Assembly: GCA_002298165.1 (NCBI GenBank)
Contig: DBMI01000095.1
Span: 29,908 to 93,907, forward strand
Source of the DNA: Desulfarculales bacterium UBA702
GTDB lineage: Bacteria; Desulfobacterota; Syntrophobacteria; Syntrophobacterales; Syntrophobacteraceae
Direction: 5' to 3'
DNA: 64,000 nucleotides
Position 1 is the stretch's first letter; each line of letters opens with the position of its first letter. The notes below the pieces were generated by a model, which did not search any database, was not told the origin of the DNA, and saw only the letters and a program-made list of their open reading frames with translations. This document shows, piece by piece, positions 9,225 through 17,696 of the stretch. A program made the translations under genes and the position numbers.

Positions 9225-10151
9225 TCACGAAGATTCGATAAGTGCGACGAATACGTCTTCGAGTGACGGGAGGATCTTTTCGATCTTCCCCGCCCTGATG
9301 TTTGCGGCGGAAAGGATTCGTTCGATACGCGGAATCTCAGTTGCCGCATCATCCACTACCACGTGCAGGGCGCTTCCAAATATCGCCGATTCAAGTCCCT
9401 CTTTTTCGAGTGATTCGAGTGCCTCGACTGGACGGTCCACGGGAATTTCCAATACATCCTGCTTCATAAACCGGAGGCGAAGATCGGCGGGTGTGCCCTC
9501 GGCGACGATTTTACCCCGGTAAATCAGGGCGAGCCTTCCGCAATAATCGGCCTCGTCCATGTAGTGAGTAGTAACGAAGACTGTTGTACCCCGTCCGGCC
9601 ATATCGTAGATGAGTTTCCAGAAATTGCGGCGGGACATCGGGTCTACCCCCGAGGTCGGCTCATCGAGGAACAGGATAGAAGGATCGTGCAGAACCGCGC
9701 AACCGAGGGCGAGGCGTTGCTTGAATCCCGTTGGAAGGTTTTTTGTAAGTTCTTCCTTCCTCTCGTGAAGGCCGGAGATCGAAAGTATAAAATCCTTGCG
9801 CTCGGCCCTCTTTTGCCTTGGGACGTTGTAGATACCACTGAAAAAATTGATATTTTCTTCTATCGTCAGGTCGTCGTAGAGCGAAAACCTTTGTGACATG
9901 TAGCCGATACTCTGCTTGATGCTCTCCGATTCGCTTAAAATGTCAAAGCCCGCGACGCTCCCTCCACCGGACGTGGGTTTGAGCAGCCCGCAAAGCATCC
10001 TTATGGTCGTCGATTTTCCGGCACCGTTTGGGCCGAGGAAGCCGAATATCTCTCCTTTTTCCACCCTTAAGCTGATGTTGTCCACGGCGACGAAGCTCCC
10101 AAAGGTGCGCCGCAGATCTCTTACCTGGACAGCTATATCGTTTTCAATCAT
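9225..10151 (-). CDS. ABC transporter ATP-binding protein (YbhF C-half-like), degenerate signature
   Basis: 309 residues from ATG 10151, chosen because AGGG lies 7 bp upstream; a further upstream ATG at 10178 lacks a clear ribosome site. Walker A is GPNGAGKST, the D-loop region is FLDEPTSGVDP and the H-loop is TTHYMDEA. The ABC signature, normally LSGGQ, reads LPTGFKQRL, as in the second half of YbhF-type tandem ATPases. It overlaps the upstream ATPase gene by 8 bp. In E. coli the two ATPase domains are one protein; here they are separate genes. Expected to energise export with the two permeases. Confidence 0.9.
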   Translation of the reverse strand: MIENDIAVQVRDLRRTFGSFVAVDNISLRVEKGEIFGFLGPNGAGKSTTIRMLCGLLKPTSGGGSVAGFDILSESESIKQSIGYMSQRFSLYDDLTIEENINFFSGIYNVPRQKRAERKDFILSISGLHERKEELTKNLPTGFKQRLALGCAVLHDPSILFLDEPTSGVDPMSRRNFWKLIYDMAGRGTTVFVTTHYMDEADYCGRLALIYRGKIVAEGTPADLRLRFMKQDVLEIPVDRPVEALESLEKEGLESAIFGSALHVVVDDAATEIPRIERILSAANIRAGKIEKILPSLEDVFVALIESS

Positions 10152-11070
10152 GCCGCGCGACCCTGGATATAAAGACATCCTCTAGTGACGGAATTATTTC
10201 CCGGATCGAATCGATCCTTATTCCACGGGATTCGAGCGCGCCGGACACGGTTTGCAGCGAATCGGTTTTTCCCAGTCCCACGTGAATCCTGTCGCCATAG
10301 ACGCTCAGTGCGGCAATTCCTTGGATTTCTTCCAAAATCCGGGCGGCGCGACGGATGTTGTCAGGCCGGATTTCTACCATCCTGATATCGAGTGAGCGCC
10401 GCAGCAGCGCCGGCTGATCTTCGAGAAGGATCCGCCCTGCGTGTATAAGGCCAATCCGGGTGCAACGCTCGGCTTCATCGAGATAGGCAGTGGAAAGAAA
10501 TATAGTGATTTTCTCGCGCAGCAGGTCGTAGAGGATTTTCCAAAAATCCCTTCGCGAGACGGGGTCAACTCCGTTGGTTGGCTCATCGAGTAAAAGAACT
10601 TGAGGGGTATGGATCAGAGCACATGCAAGCCCGAGCTTCTGTTTCATTCCACCAGAGAGGTTTCCTGCAAGACGATCTTTAAATGGCGTGAGATTGCTGA
10701 ATCCAAGGAGTCTATCGATTCTTGGCGGGCGCTCTTTGGTTGGAACTTCGAACAGGTCGGCATAAAAATGGATGTTTTCGATTACCGTCAGGTCCTCATA
10801 CAACCCAAATCTCTGGGACATGTACCCGATCTTTTCCTTTACCCGTTCGGGTTCTTTTATGACCGAATGCCCCGCGACCAGGGCGTCTCCCGATGTGGGC
10901 AGCATCACCCCGGAAAGAATCCGCATAGTGGTTGTCTTTCCCGCCCCGTCCGGCCCTACCAGCCCATAGAGTTCGCCGCGCATTATTTCGAAGTCGAGTC
11001 CCGTCAGGGCGGTCGTTTTGCCAAACGTGCGCGTCAGGCTACGAGCTACAATTGCCGCCGGCTCATTCAT
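10144..11070 (-). CDS. ABC transporter ATP-binding protein (YbhF N-half-like)
   Basis: 308 residues starting at ATG 11070 (the frame extends one codon to a TTG). Walker A GPDGAGKTT, a canonical-type signature LSGGMKQKL, Walker B VLLLDEPTNGVDP, and STAYLDEAERC around the switch region, where His is replaced by Ala-Tyr. It overlaps the hlyD stop codon by 8 bp and its own end overlaps the next ATPase, so translation is coupled. Together with the next gene it forms an ATPase pair with one normal and one degenerate signature, a pattern that usually means an asymmetric heterodimer. Confidence 0.9.
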   Translation of the reverse strand: MNEPAAIVARSLTRTFGKTTALTGLDFEIMRGELYGLVGPDGAGKTTTMRILSGVMLPTSGDALVAGHSVIKEPERVKEKIGYMSQRFGLYEDLTVIENIHFYADLFEVPTKERPPRIDRLLGFSNLTPFKDRLAGNLSGGMKQKLGLACALIHTPQVLLLDEPTNGVDPVSRRDFWKILYDLLREKITIFLSTAYLDEAERCTRIGLIHAGRILLEDQPALLRRSLDIRMVEIRPDNIRRAARILEEIQGIAALSVYGDRIHVGLGKTDSLQTVSGALESRGIRIDSIREIIPSLEDVFISRVARHD

Positions 11071-12046
11071 CAACTACTATCCTGACGTCGGCCGGCATGC
11101 CAGGCTTAAGCTCACCTTTAGGATTTTTGACTTTGATTTTAACGGCAAAAACGAGCTTCACACGCTCTTCATGGGTCTGCACATTTCGAGGAGTAAACTC
11201 CGCTTCGGATGATATGAAGTTTACCACTCCATCGTAGAACTTGCCTGGAAAGGTGTCGGTGGAAACAAGGGCTTTTTGTCCTATCTTCACGAGCCCCAGT
11301 TTATCCTCTTTTACATAGACTCGTATCCATGGATTATCGAGGTCCCCCAAAATGAAGAGGGGGGCCCCGGGGGAAACCGTCTCACCAAGTTCGACGTCCT
11401 TTCTTAAAATGAGGCCCGAGATCGGGGCATAGAGCACGGCATCTCTCAGCCGTTCCTCAGCGGCGCCCAGTGCAGCCTTGGACTGTGCGACGCGATACTC
11501 GGCCGCCTTGATCTCTTCCTGCCGGACTCCCTCTTTCATCAAACTCAGCCGCTCGGCGGCTTCCTTCCTGCGGGCAACAGCGGACTGGTAGGCGCTAAGT
11601 GCCGCATCGTAGCGCGATGGCGGCATCACTCCCGACTTGCTGAGCGCTTCCATCCTTTGAAAATCCTTCTTCAATTTAACAAGCTCGGCATCGACCTGGC
11701 GAAGATTTGCCTCTGCCTGCTCGATTTCTTGCCTGCGATATCCCGCACGGCTCTCATCAAGTCTTTGAACGGCCTCATCGAGTGCCGCGCGGCTCTGCTT
11801 TACGATGTATTCGAGTTCGGCGCTATCCAGTGCAGCAAGGCGATCCCCCTGGCGAACCGTACTTCCCTCATCCACATCAAGGGCTGCCACCCTGCCCGAC
11901 ATCTTGAAACCGAGCCTGAGTTCGGTAACTTCCATATTGCCCGATAAAAACAGCCCCTTATCCTCTGTTTTCCTGCTGAAGTGAAGATATGCGGCGGCTG
12001 CCGATACGATTATCAATGGGACCAGGATAGGGAAAAGTTTCCTCAC
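11063..12046 (-). CDS. HlyD/YbhG-type membrane fusion protein (efflux adaptor)
   Basis: 327 residues with an N-terminal signal anchor (LFPILVPLIIVSAAAAYLHF), a biotinyl-lipoyl-like segment (GFKMSGRVAALDVDEGSTV), a long charged coiled coil (about residues 80-200) and a C-terminal beta-barrel ending KPGMPADVRIVV. This is the periplasmic adaptor of the YbhG/YhiI type, linking the inner-membrane ABC pump to an outer-membrane channel, which is not encoded in the window. The start is GTG 12046 with GGAG 7 bp upstream. It is the first gene of the exporter run. Confidence 0.9.
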   Translation of the reverse strand: MRKLFPILVPLIIVSAAAAYLHFSRKTEDKGLFLSGNMEVTELRLGFKMSGRVAALDVDEGSTVRQGDRLAALDSAELEYIVKQSRAALDEAVQRLDESRAGYRRQEIEQAEANLRQVDAELVKLKKDFQRMEALSKSGVMPPSRYDAALSAYQSAVARRKEAAERLSLMKEGVRQEEIKAAEYRVAQSKAALGAAEERLRDAVLYAPISGLILRKDVELGETVSPGAPLFILGDLDNPWIRVYVKEDKLGLVKIGQKALVSTDTFPGKFYDGVVNFISSEAEFTPRNVQTHEERVKLVFAVKIKVKNPKGELKPGMPADVRIVVDE

Positions 12047-12164
12047 GAAAAACTCCGGCCTGCGCTGAATGAGTAAAGAAAAGACTGTGTCAGCCTTGGT
12101 TTGTCTTAGCTCTATACAACCGATTCAACTAAGCGTAAATGCCGAAAGTTGTTGAGATGGAACG

Positions 12165-12196
12165 AAAAGGGCCGTGGAGCGAGCTTCCACGGCCCT
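12165..12196 (-). terminator. Rho-independent terminator of the HtrA gene
   Basis: A near-perfect stem with 11-bp arms (AGGGCCGTGGA paired with its complement, 7-nt loop), followed on the minus strand by TTTTCG. It lies about 70 bp downstream of the protease stop codon and before the promoter region of hlyD, separating the two minus-strand transcripts. Confidence 0.8.
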
Positions 12197-12262
12197 GCAT
12201 GGTGAGATTTAATGTCTTTAGGGCAAATTTCGCGGCCGGGTATCGGTTCCTCTCCCGGGCGG

Positions 12263-13690
12263 TTATGGTGCGGTTACCTGTATAATAGCGGTTTTTCCAG
12301 TGCGGTGGTCCACAACCCCAAGACTTATCTTCTTGTGCGCCGGGACGGAGCCGAGAAGGGTCGCAAACTGCTCCAGGTTTTCAATGCGTTCGTCGCCGAC
12401 CTGTAGAATGATATCTCCCGCCTCCAAGCGTGCTTTGGCAAAAGCACCACGCGGGTCAACACGGGCAACGATGACACCTTTGCCCTGGCTGAGGTGCGCC
12501 CGCTTGGCATCTTTTTCGTTGAGCGCCCTGACGGTTACTCCGAATCGATCTCTAATCGATTCGAGGAGGGCGCGCTCCTGCTCCTGATCGCTTCCAATGC
12601 TGATCGGGATCTCCATTGTTTTGCCGTCACGGATAACCGTAAGAGTGACTCTTTGTGAAATGGGGGCGGTAGCCACCTGGTTGCGGAAGTCTGCCGCATC
12701 CAGAATTTCTTTCCCCTCGTAACGGACTATTACATCACCCTTTCTTATGCCGGCCCGGTCAGCGGGACCGTCCCTGAACACATTGGCAACGAGCACCCCA
12801 CGTGTGTTGGGCAAATTGAAGGAGTGGGCAAGCTCGGGTGTGATATCCTGGATCGTCAGGCCCAGCCAGCCTCGCTCGACTTTGCCCTTCGAGATTATTG
12901 CCTTCGCTACATGCAGGGCCATATTGCTTGGAATAGCGAAACCTATGCCCTCGAAGCCACCTGATTGCGAAACTATAGCCGCGTTCACCCCTATTACCTC
13001 TCCCGTGAGGTTCAGAAGGGGTCCGCCGCTGTTGCCCGGATTAATTGCAGCATCGGTCTGGAGGAAGTCCTGATAGCTGGAAGGATCGGCAATGCCGCGC
13101 CTGTGCATGGCACTGATAATCCCCTGCGTAACCGTCTGGTCGAGCCCCTGGGGATGGCCGATCGCAACAACCCACTGACCGATTTCCACCTTATCCGAAT
13201 CCCCGAATTTGGCGAAAGGGAAGGACTGCCCATCTATTAACCGTATCACTCCCAGATCGGTCTTCGAATCGGTACCAATGACTTTTACCGAATCTCCCGA
13301 ATAACGACGGCCATCCGAAAGAACAACGTTGATCTTGGTTGCTCCGCTGACAACGTGGCTATTAGTGAGTATAAATCCCTTCTCATCCATCAGTATTCCG
13401 CTACCCAAACCCTTTACTTCGCGCTCCATCGGTTTCTGATTCTTTGGAATGCTGAAGAAGTGCCTGAAAAGGGGATCGTCTGCAAACGGCAGAAGAGGGT
13501 TCAAAAACTGCTGTTTTTCGGTGACTTCCACGTGAACCACTGCTGGAATATTTCTCTTGGCGACATCCTGGATGGCAGTCACAAGATTCGTTTCTGCCCC
13601 GGCATGTCTTACCCCGGTTGCAAGAAAAAGTATGGCAGTTGCCGCAAATATCCTCAGCAGAGAACCTTGAAACCGGGATTGTCTTCTCAC
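12263..13690 (-). CDS. htrA: Periplasmic Do/DegQ-type serine endoprotease (HtrA family)
   Basis: 475 residues from GTG 13690, preferred because AGGAGG lies 6 bp upstream; a TTG nine codons earlier is the only longer alternative. A signal peptide (LLRIFAATAILFLATGVRHAGA) is followed by a trypsin-like domain with the triad H112 (LTNSHVV), D145 (SKTDLGVI) and S221 (INPGNSGGPLLN), then two PDZ domains (about 265-355 and 380-470). The family degrades and chaperones misfolded periplasmic proteins. Length and layout fit DegQ/MucD. The gene stands alone, with its own terminator downstream. Confidence 0.93.
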   Translation of the reverse strand: MRRQSRFQGSLLRIFAATAILFLATGVRHAGAETNLVTAIQDVAKRNIPAVVHVEVTEKQQFLNPLLPFADDPLFRHFFSIPKNQKPMEREVKGLGSGILMDEKGFILTNSHVVSGATKINVVLSDGRRYSGDSVKVIGTDSKTDLGVIRLIDGQSFPFAKFGDSDKVEIGQWVVAIGHPQGLDQTVTQGIISAMHRRGIADPSSYQDFLQTDAAINPGNSGGPLLNLTGEVIGVNAAIVSQSGGFEGIGFAIPSNMALHVAKAIISKGKVERGWLGLTIQDITPELAHSFNLPNTRGVLVANVFRDGPADRAGIRKGDVIVRYEGKEILDAADFRNQVATAPISQRVTLTVIRDGKTMEIPISIGSDQEQERALLESIRDRFGVTVRALNEKDAKRAHLSQGKGVIVARVDPRGAFAKARLEAGDIILQVGDERIENLEQFATLLGSVPAHKKISLGVVDHRTGKTAIIQVTAP

Positions 13691-14060
13691 CTGAATCCTC
13701 CTTTTAGACACCTGCAACCCCGGGCTTCGGGCAAGTTTGCAGTATGGAACTTTTGCGGATCGGAGCTGTTAATAGATACTGGATGAAGGCACAACGTTAT
13801 TCCGTACTATAATTATTTAGCCATACAGGTGCTACACCGGAGAGTTAAAATAGGACATCCTGAAGAAAAACAGGAAAAATCGCAGAGAGGGAAAAGATAA
13901 GCCGGGCAGGGCAGAGAATTTGAGAAAAATTATCGAAACCCAATTTGCATCCGGTGGGCGGTGATTATATTGGGCTGAGTCCACCAGGGGCGGGAACATC
14001 AGTGTAAATCCAGGTACCAACAGTCGCTTCATTATCTGAATTATTGAAAGGAGAACTGAA
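13691..14060 (+). other. Intergenic region between htrA and the small Cys-rich gene
   Basis: No convincing gene. It must carry the divergent promoters of htrA (minus) and of the Cys-rich gene (plus). There is a TATAAT-like hexamer near 13808 but no matching -35 element at proper spacing, so no promoter is claimed. The stretch 13850-13930 is purine-rich. Confidence 0.4.
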
Positions 14061-14243
14061 ATGGCCGATCAAAGAACAGAACAGTGTATGTGTGAAAAAT
14101 GCGGCAACGAAGCCGAGATGACTATTTCATGCACCATGGTAGATGTCCAGGCTGCATCGGGCAAGATCGAGCAGAAGAAAAAAGAGACCCGGACATGCAA
14201 GGTCTGCGGCAACGAAGCCGATATGATCATAGATTTTGATTAG
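14061..14243 (+). CDS. Small Cys-pair protein, putative zinc ribbon
   Basis: 60 residues with a strong Shine-Dalgarno (AAAGGAGAA). Two near-identical half-motifs occur, MCEKCGNEAEM and CKVCGNEADM, each with a CxxC pair (C11/C14 and C46/C49), with extra Cys at 9 and 24 and a lysine-rich linker. The layout suggests one zinc ion held by the two CxxC knuckles. I do not recognise a named family; such small proteins are often metal-binding or redox accessories. It stands alone between htrA and the initiator tRNA. Confidence 0.7.
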   Translation: MADQRTEQCMCEKCGNEAEMTISCTMVDVQAASGKIEQKKKETRTCKVCGNEADMIIDFD

Positions 14244-14489
14244 TTCTTCAGGATCCGGAATCGTCGCGCGGATCAATGGTTCATCCGGATAAAGCAATTC
14301 TTTTATTCAACCCCTGGGCCGCCGCGCCCAAAAGGCAGGCGGCTCAACTTTTTTTGACATGGTTGCCGGCCTGCGTTCCGCATGGATTTATCCAACATGC
14401 CGCGGTACTCGATAAGGTTATTTTACGATACACCTTCACGGCGGCGGTTGACACGGCCCATGATTAGGGATATAATTTTAAATTACTGC

Positions 14490-14563
<74 letters not shown>

Positions 14564-14584
14564 TCGTTAGTATTTCAATCCCTT

Positions 14585-14609
14585 AGGGGCCTTTTCTGGC
14601 CCCTTTTTC
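14585..14609 (+). terminator. Rho-independent terminator after tRNA-fMet
   Basis: Stem GGGGCC/GGCCCC with a six-base loop, followed by TTTTTCTTT. It ends the tRNA transcript. Confidence 0.85.
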
Positions 14610-14613
14610 TTTC

Positions 14614-15325
14614 CAGGCAATTTCAATCCCCAACAACATCCCCAACAGACTTTTCAAAAACGGGTTTTACCAGCGGCATACAAGCGGAACAATGCATACG
14701 GTGAAATGTAGCATCCGGGTGTTCCTGACCGATCTGTCGCAAGAACATTCTTGCAGAAAAACCCCTCAAAATCCTTAACGAGTAAACCATCGTCTTGAAG
14801 AGAGATCGTCAAAAAAAGGCCGGTTTCGCAACTTATCAAACCACATTGCTTCAACTTCCAGCAACAATGAAGTAAAGGGGCAGGGGGTGGGTAGGGGCAA
14901 CCGGTCTCGACTAATTCCGCAAAACCGAACCCATCTAGAAGTCGCCGCTATTTTTTTGAAATCGGGCTAACCTCAGATTTTAGGGTAATGCGAAACTGGC
15001 GCAAACTCACTAATAGAGAGCATTACAGGGCTCCCTAGCTGCTAAGAAATGAAACAAAAGGAGGTACAGGCAGTGGGCGCCAGTCAATGCGGAAATACTC
15101 CTAACAGCGTCCGTTTATCATCCCAGATGAGCTGCCATATAGTGTCAGATAATATATGCGCAGTAATACTATATGACCGTCCATATCCACTGACATTTAT
15201 GTGAAACGATAAGGATTATCTCCACTGCAAAAATATTTTACACATTGCCGAACGGGCTAATGCATTTAAAATACATATATTTGGGTCAATAACATGCATT
15301 ATTTAGATGCAATTGCGGTGTGCAA
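14614..15325 (+). other. AT-richer non-coding stretch after tRNA-fMet
   Basis: About 700 bp without a credible gene; the open frames are short and lack ribosome sites or recognisable domains. Composition is more AT-rich than the neighbours. A position just 3' of a tRNA is a common integration point for mobile DNA, but I found no integrase and no second copy of the tRNA 3' end. Confidence 0.4.
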
Positions 15326-15344
15326 GGTGTCGGAAGAGTTTACA
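15326..15344 (+). promoter_or_regulatory. 19-bp motif upstream of PEP-CTERM gene (possible activator site)
   Basis: GGTGTCGGAAGAGTTTACA lies about 87 bp upstream of the sigma-54-like -24 element of the PEP-CTERM gene, a usual distance for an enhancer-binding protein. A 17/19 identical copy lies just after the gene (16200-16218). PEP-CTERM genes in other bacteria are controlled by PrsK/PrsR with RpoN; assigning this motif to PrsR is inference. Confidence 0.5.
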
Positions 15345-15430
15345 AACGCTCCTTGCTTAAGGTGCACCGGTTATTGACTATTCTCTAGAAATAGCTGCTG
15401 TATCAGATACTTACGCACTCAAGCTGGGCC

Positions 15431-15446
15431 TGGTATGGAAAATGCA
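15431..15446 (+). promoter_or_regulatory. Sigma-54-type promoter of the PEP-CTERM gene
   Basis: TGGTATGGAAAATGCA fits the -24/-12 pattern with GG and GC separated by 10 bases; it differs from the TGGCACG-N4-TTGCA consensus at three positions. It places the transcript start about 35-40 bp before the ATG at 15495, leaving room for the ribosome site. Confidence 0.55.
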
Positions 15447-15494
15447 AAAAATCATGCACAAGCGATTTTCCAACAAAAACTCATGGAGAGAATC

Positions 15495-16181
15495 ATGAAA
15501 AAGTCTATTGTTCTATTTACGGCAGCTTTGGTAATGCTGATGGCCGGTGCCGTCAGTGCCGAGTCAGTCCTTACTTATACTGGCTGGATGACAGTCACGC
15601 CGGGTACAGCTCCCTATGATCCCAGCAATGTCGGTACATGGTTGAATGTCGGTGATATCAGTAGCGCCGGAGTTGGCTACGGGGGCGCGTATCCACTTCC
15701 AAATCCAATCCCCTCTGTCGCAGGCAGCACCTTAGATCATTACTGGGTGCAGAGCAAGAATGATATTCTCATCTATGAGATGAAGAAGGCCGTTTCTGCG
15801 GTTATAGGGTTTCCGGGAAACGATCATGGCCCGCTTCCTTATGAGAACATGGAATACATGATCTGGGGATCAAATGACAAGGTCAATTGGACTCCCGGAA
15901 CACTGACTGCCATATACCATGACGGATGGGATTCAACCAACCCCAATAATGTGCAGGACTGGTACGCCACGCGGTGGGATTTCAATCAGACTTTCACGTA
16001 TTTCGAGACTGTTGGCACAGTCGGTGTTGTTTACACTTCGCCGGGTAATTCATGGGATGGTGGTCATGAGCCGGAAATGGACGGTATTGCAGGAGCAGCG
16101 GTCCCCGAACCCTCAACCCTTCTGCTTCTCGGTGTCGGTCTTGCCGGGCTTGGCACATACAGGCTGAAGAAGCGAGCATAA
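15495..16181 (+). CDS. PEP-CTERM sorting-domain protein
   Basis: 228 residues from ATG 15495, preceded by GGAGAG. A signal peptide (MKKSIVLFTAALVMLMAGAVSA) is followed by a polar, Gly/Pro/Trp-rich extracellular part with no recognised domain, and a C-terminal PEP-CTERM signal: VPEPSTLLLLGVGLAGLG, then a basic tail (YRLKKRA). The family is processed by an exosortase and linked to exopolysaccharide. No exosortase gene is in this window, though the large EPS cluster at 32-55 kb is the expected type of partner. A sigma-54-like promoter precedes it and a terminator follows within 75 bp, so it is monocistronic. Confidence 0.9.
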   Translation: MKKSIVLFTAALVMLMAGAVSAESVLTYTGWMTVTPGTAPYDPSNVGTWLNVGDISSAGVGYGGAYPLPNPIPSVAGSTLDHYWVQSKNDILIYEMKKAVSAVIGFPGNDHGPLPYENMEYMIWGSNDKVNWTPGTLTAIYHDGWDSTNPNNVQDWYATRWDFNQTFTYFETVGTVGVVYTSPGNSWDGGHEPEMDGIAGAAVPEPSTLLLLGVGLAGLGTYRLKKRA

Positions 16182-16199
16182 TACATGCGCCGGTGCGCC

Positions 16200-16218
16200 G
16201 GTGTCAGAAGAATTTACA
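16200..16218 (+). repeat. Second copy of the 19-bp motif, in the 3' region of the PEP-CTERM gene
   Basis: GGTGTCAGAAGAATTTACA, same orientation as the copy at 15326 with two substitutions; the preceding bases (CGGTGCGCCGG here, CGGTGTGCAAGG there) are also similar, so the repeat may be about 30 bp. It lies between the stop codon and the terminator. Confidence 0.6.
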
Positions 16219-16226
16219 ATTTCATG

Positions 16227-16255
16227 GGCAGGGTCTATATGGCTCTGCCTTTTTT
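16227..16255 (+). terminator. Rho-independent terminator of the PEP-CTERM gene
   Basis: Stem GGCAGGG with CTCTGCC-type partner (seven pairs including one G-T wobble) and a T6 tail, 45 bp after the stop codon. Confidence 0.75.
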
Positions 16256-16850
16256 ATTTCGTTTCTGAGAAATCAACCGATTACGGATATGAACGAGAAT
16301 CGACACATTCATCCTGTGTGGTTTATGACGTATACATTAGATCAGATTAGTCGCCATTGTCTACTAGCGCATTGGTTATTTACGAAAAATGAAGTCGAAG
16401 CACGTTGTGTTTGGGCAGGGGTGCGTGACATTGGGATCAAAGCGAGGAAAGGCCTTGTGCTTGTTGTGTAAACTGTTGGCAATGAACATTGGAAAGGAAG
16501 CACCTTACCCCGTTGTCCCTTTTGTATTTATGATCCCGCTGAGCTACGACCATAGAAGCTGTAATATAGAGAAAATGGCCGATGAGGCTCGAAATTTCTG
16601 ATTTGGTACTACTAGGGGTAGGATCAGGTCCAAAGGTGATTTTTATCACTAACGAAGTAGAATCCTAATGCCGAATACAATATTAAAGGCCCCCTAAAAG
16701 CTTGGTTTTCAGATCCAGTGACAAAGGTTCACATTTATAGTAGAATCCGGCTTCATGCAAACTGGGGTCGAAGTCCTTGCATTTTTTTGAATGACAAGAG
16801 CGCTGATATCAGGGCGCGTTCCATTCATGCCTTTTTGCGAAGGATTGTTC
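16256..16850 (+). other. Non-coding region before the PstS-like gene
   Basis: About 600 bp, AT-rich, with only short frames lacking ribosome sites or domains. It presumably holds the promoter of the PstS-like/histidine kinase pair; I could not identify one with confidence. Confidence 0.35.
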
Positions 16851-17693
16851 ATGCGACACCTCATCTCATGGAAAAGTAACGTTTCCAGTCTTCTCATCTC
16901 CAGCCTCATTGTCGCAGCCCTTTTTTCCGCCCCCGCCTTTGGAGAATCCATAACCATCGGAGGAACCGGCTCTGCCCTTGGAACAATGCAGATAGTTGCC
17001 GGGGAATTCATGAAAGTGAACGAGGGCTCGACCGTGGATGTCCTTCCAAGTCTGGGGAGCGGAGGAGGCATTAAAGCCGTACTCGATGGGGCCATTGACA
17101 TAGGCCTCAGCACCCGGGCGCTTGAAGACGAAGAACGCGCTCGCGGCGCCGTTGAAATCGAGTATGGGAGGTCACCCTTTGTATTTGCGGTTTCGCAGGA
17201 CAACACGGTGACCGGTTTTAAAATAAACGAAATAGTTGACATCTACAGTGGCAAAACACTGACATGGCCCAATGGTATGTTGATCCGGCTGATCTTGCGC
17301 TCGGAAAGGGAAAAAGACACGGTCGTCATGAAGTCGATTTCCGCTGAAATGAAAGCAGCCGTAGAATCCGCGCTTTCTCGCAAGGGGATGATATTCACCA
17401 CCACGGACCAGGAAACAGCAGACAGGATTATTGAAGTCCCCGGGGTAATGAGCACGGCAACACTGGCATTAATCATTTCGGAGAAGCGGCCGATACGGGC
17501 ACTTGCGCTGGACGGTGTAAAGCCATCCATTGAGTCGCTGGGCGATGGGAGCTATCCACTGTATATAACTTTTAGAATTGTGACCAAAAAAGAACCTTCT
17601 CCACTGGCCCGGAGGTTTATCGATTTTGTGCATTCTGAAACCGGCCGGTCCATTCTACAAAAGAATGGCCATGTTGTTATGGGGAAACACTGA
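16851..17693 (+). CDS. PstS-like periplasmic substrate-binding protein
   Basis: 280 residues from ATG 16851, which has AAGGA 7 bp upstream. The signal peptide (SSLLISSLIVAALFSAPAFG) leads into a type II periplasmic-binding fold with PstS-like features: ITIGGTGSALG near the start, the GSGGGIKAVLDGAIDIGLS loop and a KTLTWPNG hinge region. No pstCAB or other transporter genes adjoin it; instead the hybrid histidine kinase begins 3 bp after its stop. The binding protein is therefore more likely a sensory ligand receptor for that kinase than a transport component. Ligand probably an oxyanion, but this is inference. Confidence 0.8.
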   Translation: MRHLISWKSNVSSLLISSLIVAALFSAPAFGESITIGGTGSALGTMQIVAGEFMKVNEGSTVDVLPSLGSGGGIKAVLDGAIDIGLSTRALEDEERARGAVEIEYGRSPFVFAVSQDNTVTGFKINEIVDIYSGKTLTWPNGMLIRLILRSEREKDTVVMKSISAEMKAAVESALSRKGMIFTTTDQETADRIIEVPGVMSTATLALIISEKRPIRALALDGVKPSIESLGDGSYPLYITFRIVTKKEPSPLARRFIDFVHSETGRSILQKNGHVVMGKH

Positions 17694-17696
17694 GCC

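Noticed and set aside
14614..15325. Genomic island integrated at tRNA-fMet
   Set aside because: AT-richer DNA follows the tRNA, but there is no integrase, and no repeated tRNA 3' end was found.
16200..16218. Sigma-54 promoter after the second 19-bp motif
   Set aside because: No GG-N10-GC element lies downstream; a terminator hairpin occupies the place.
16709..17242. 177-codon open frame on the minus strand opposite the PstS-like gene
   Set aside because: The plus-strand frame has a signal peptide, ribosome site and recognisable fold; the antisense frame has no domain and reads as a composition artefact.
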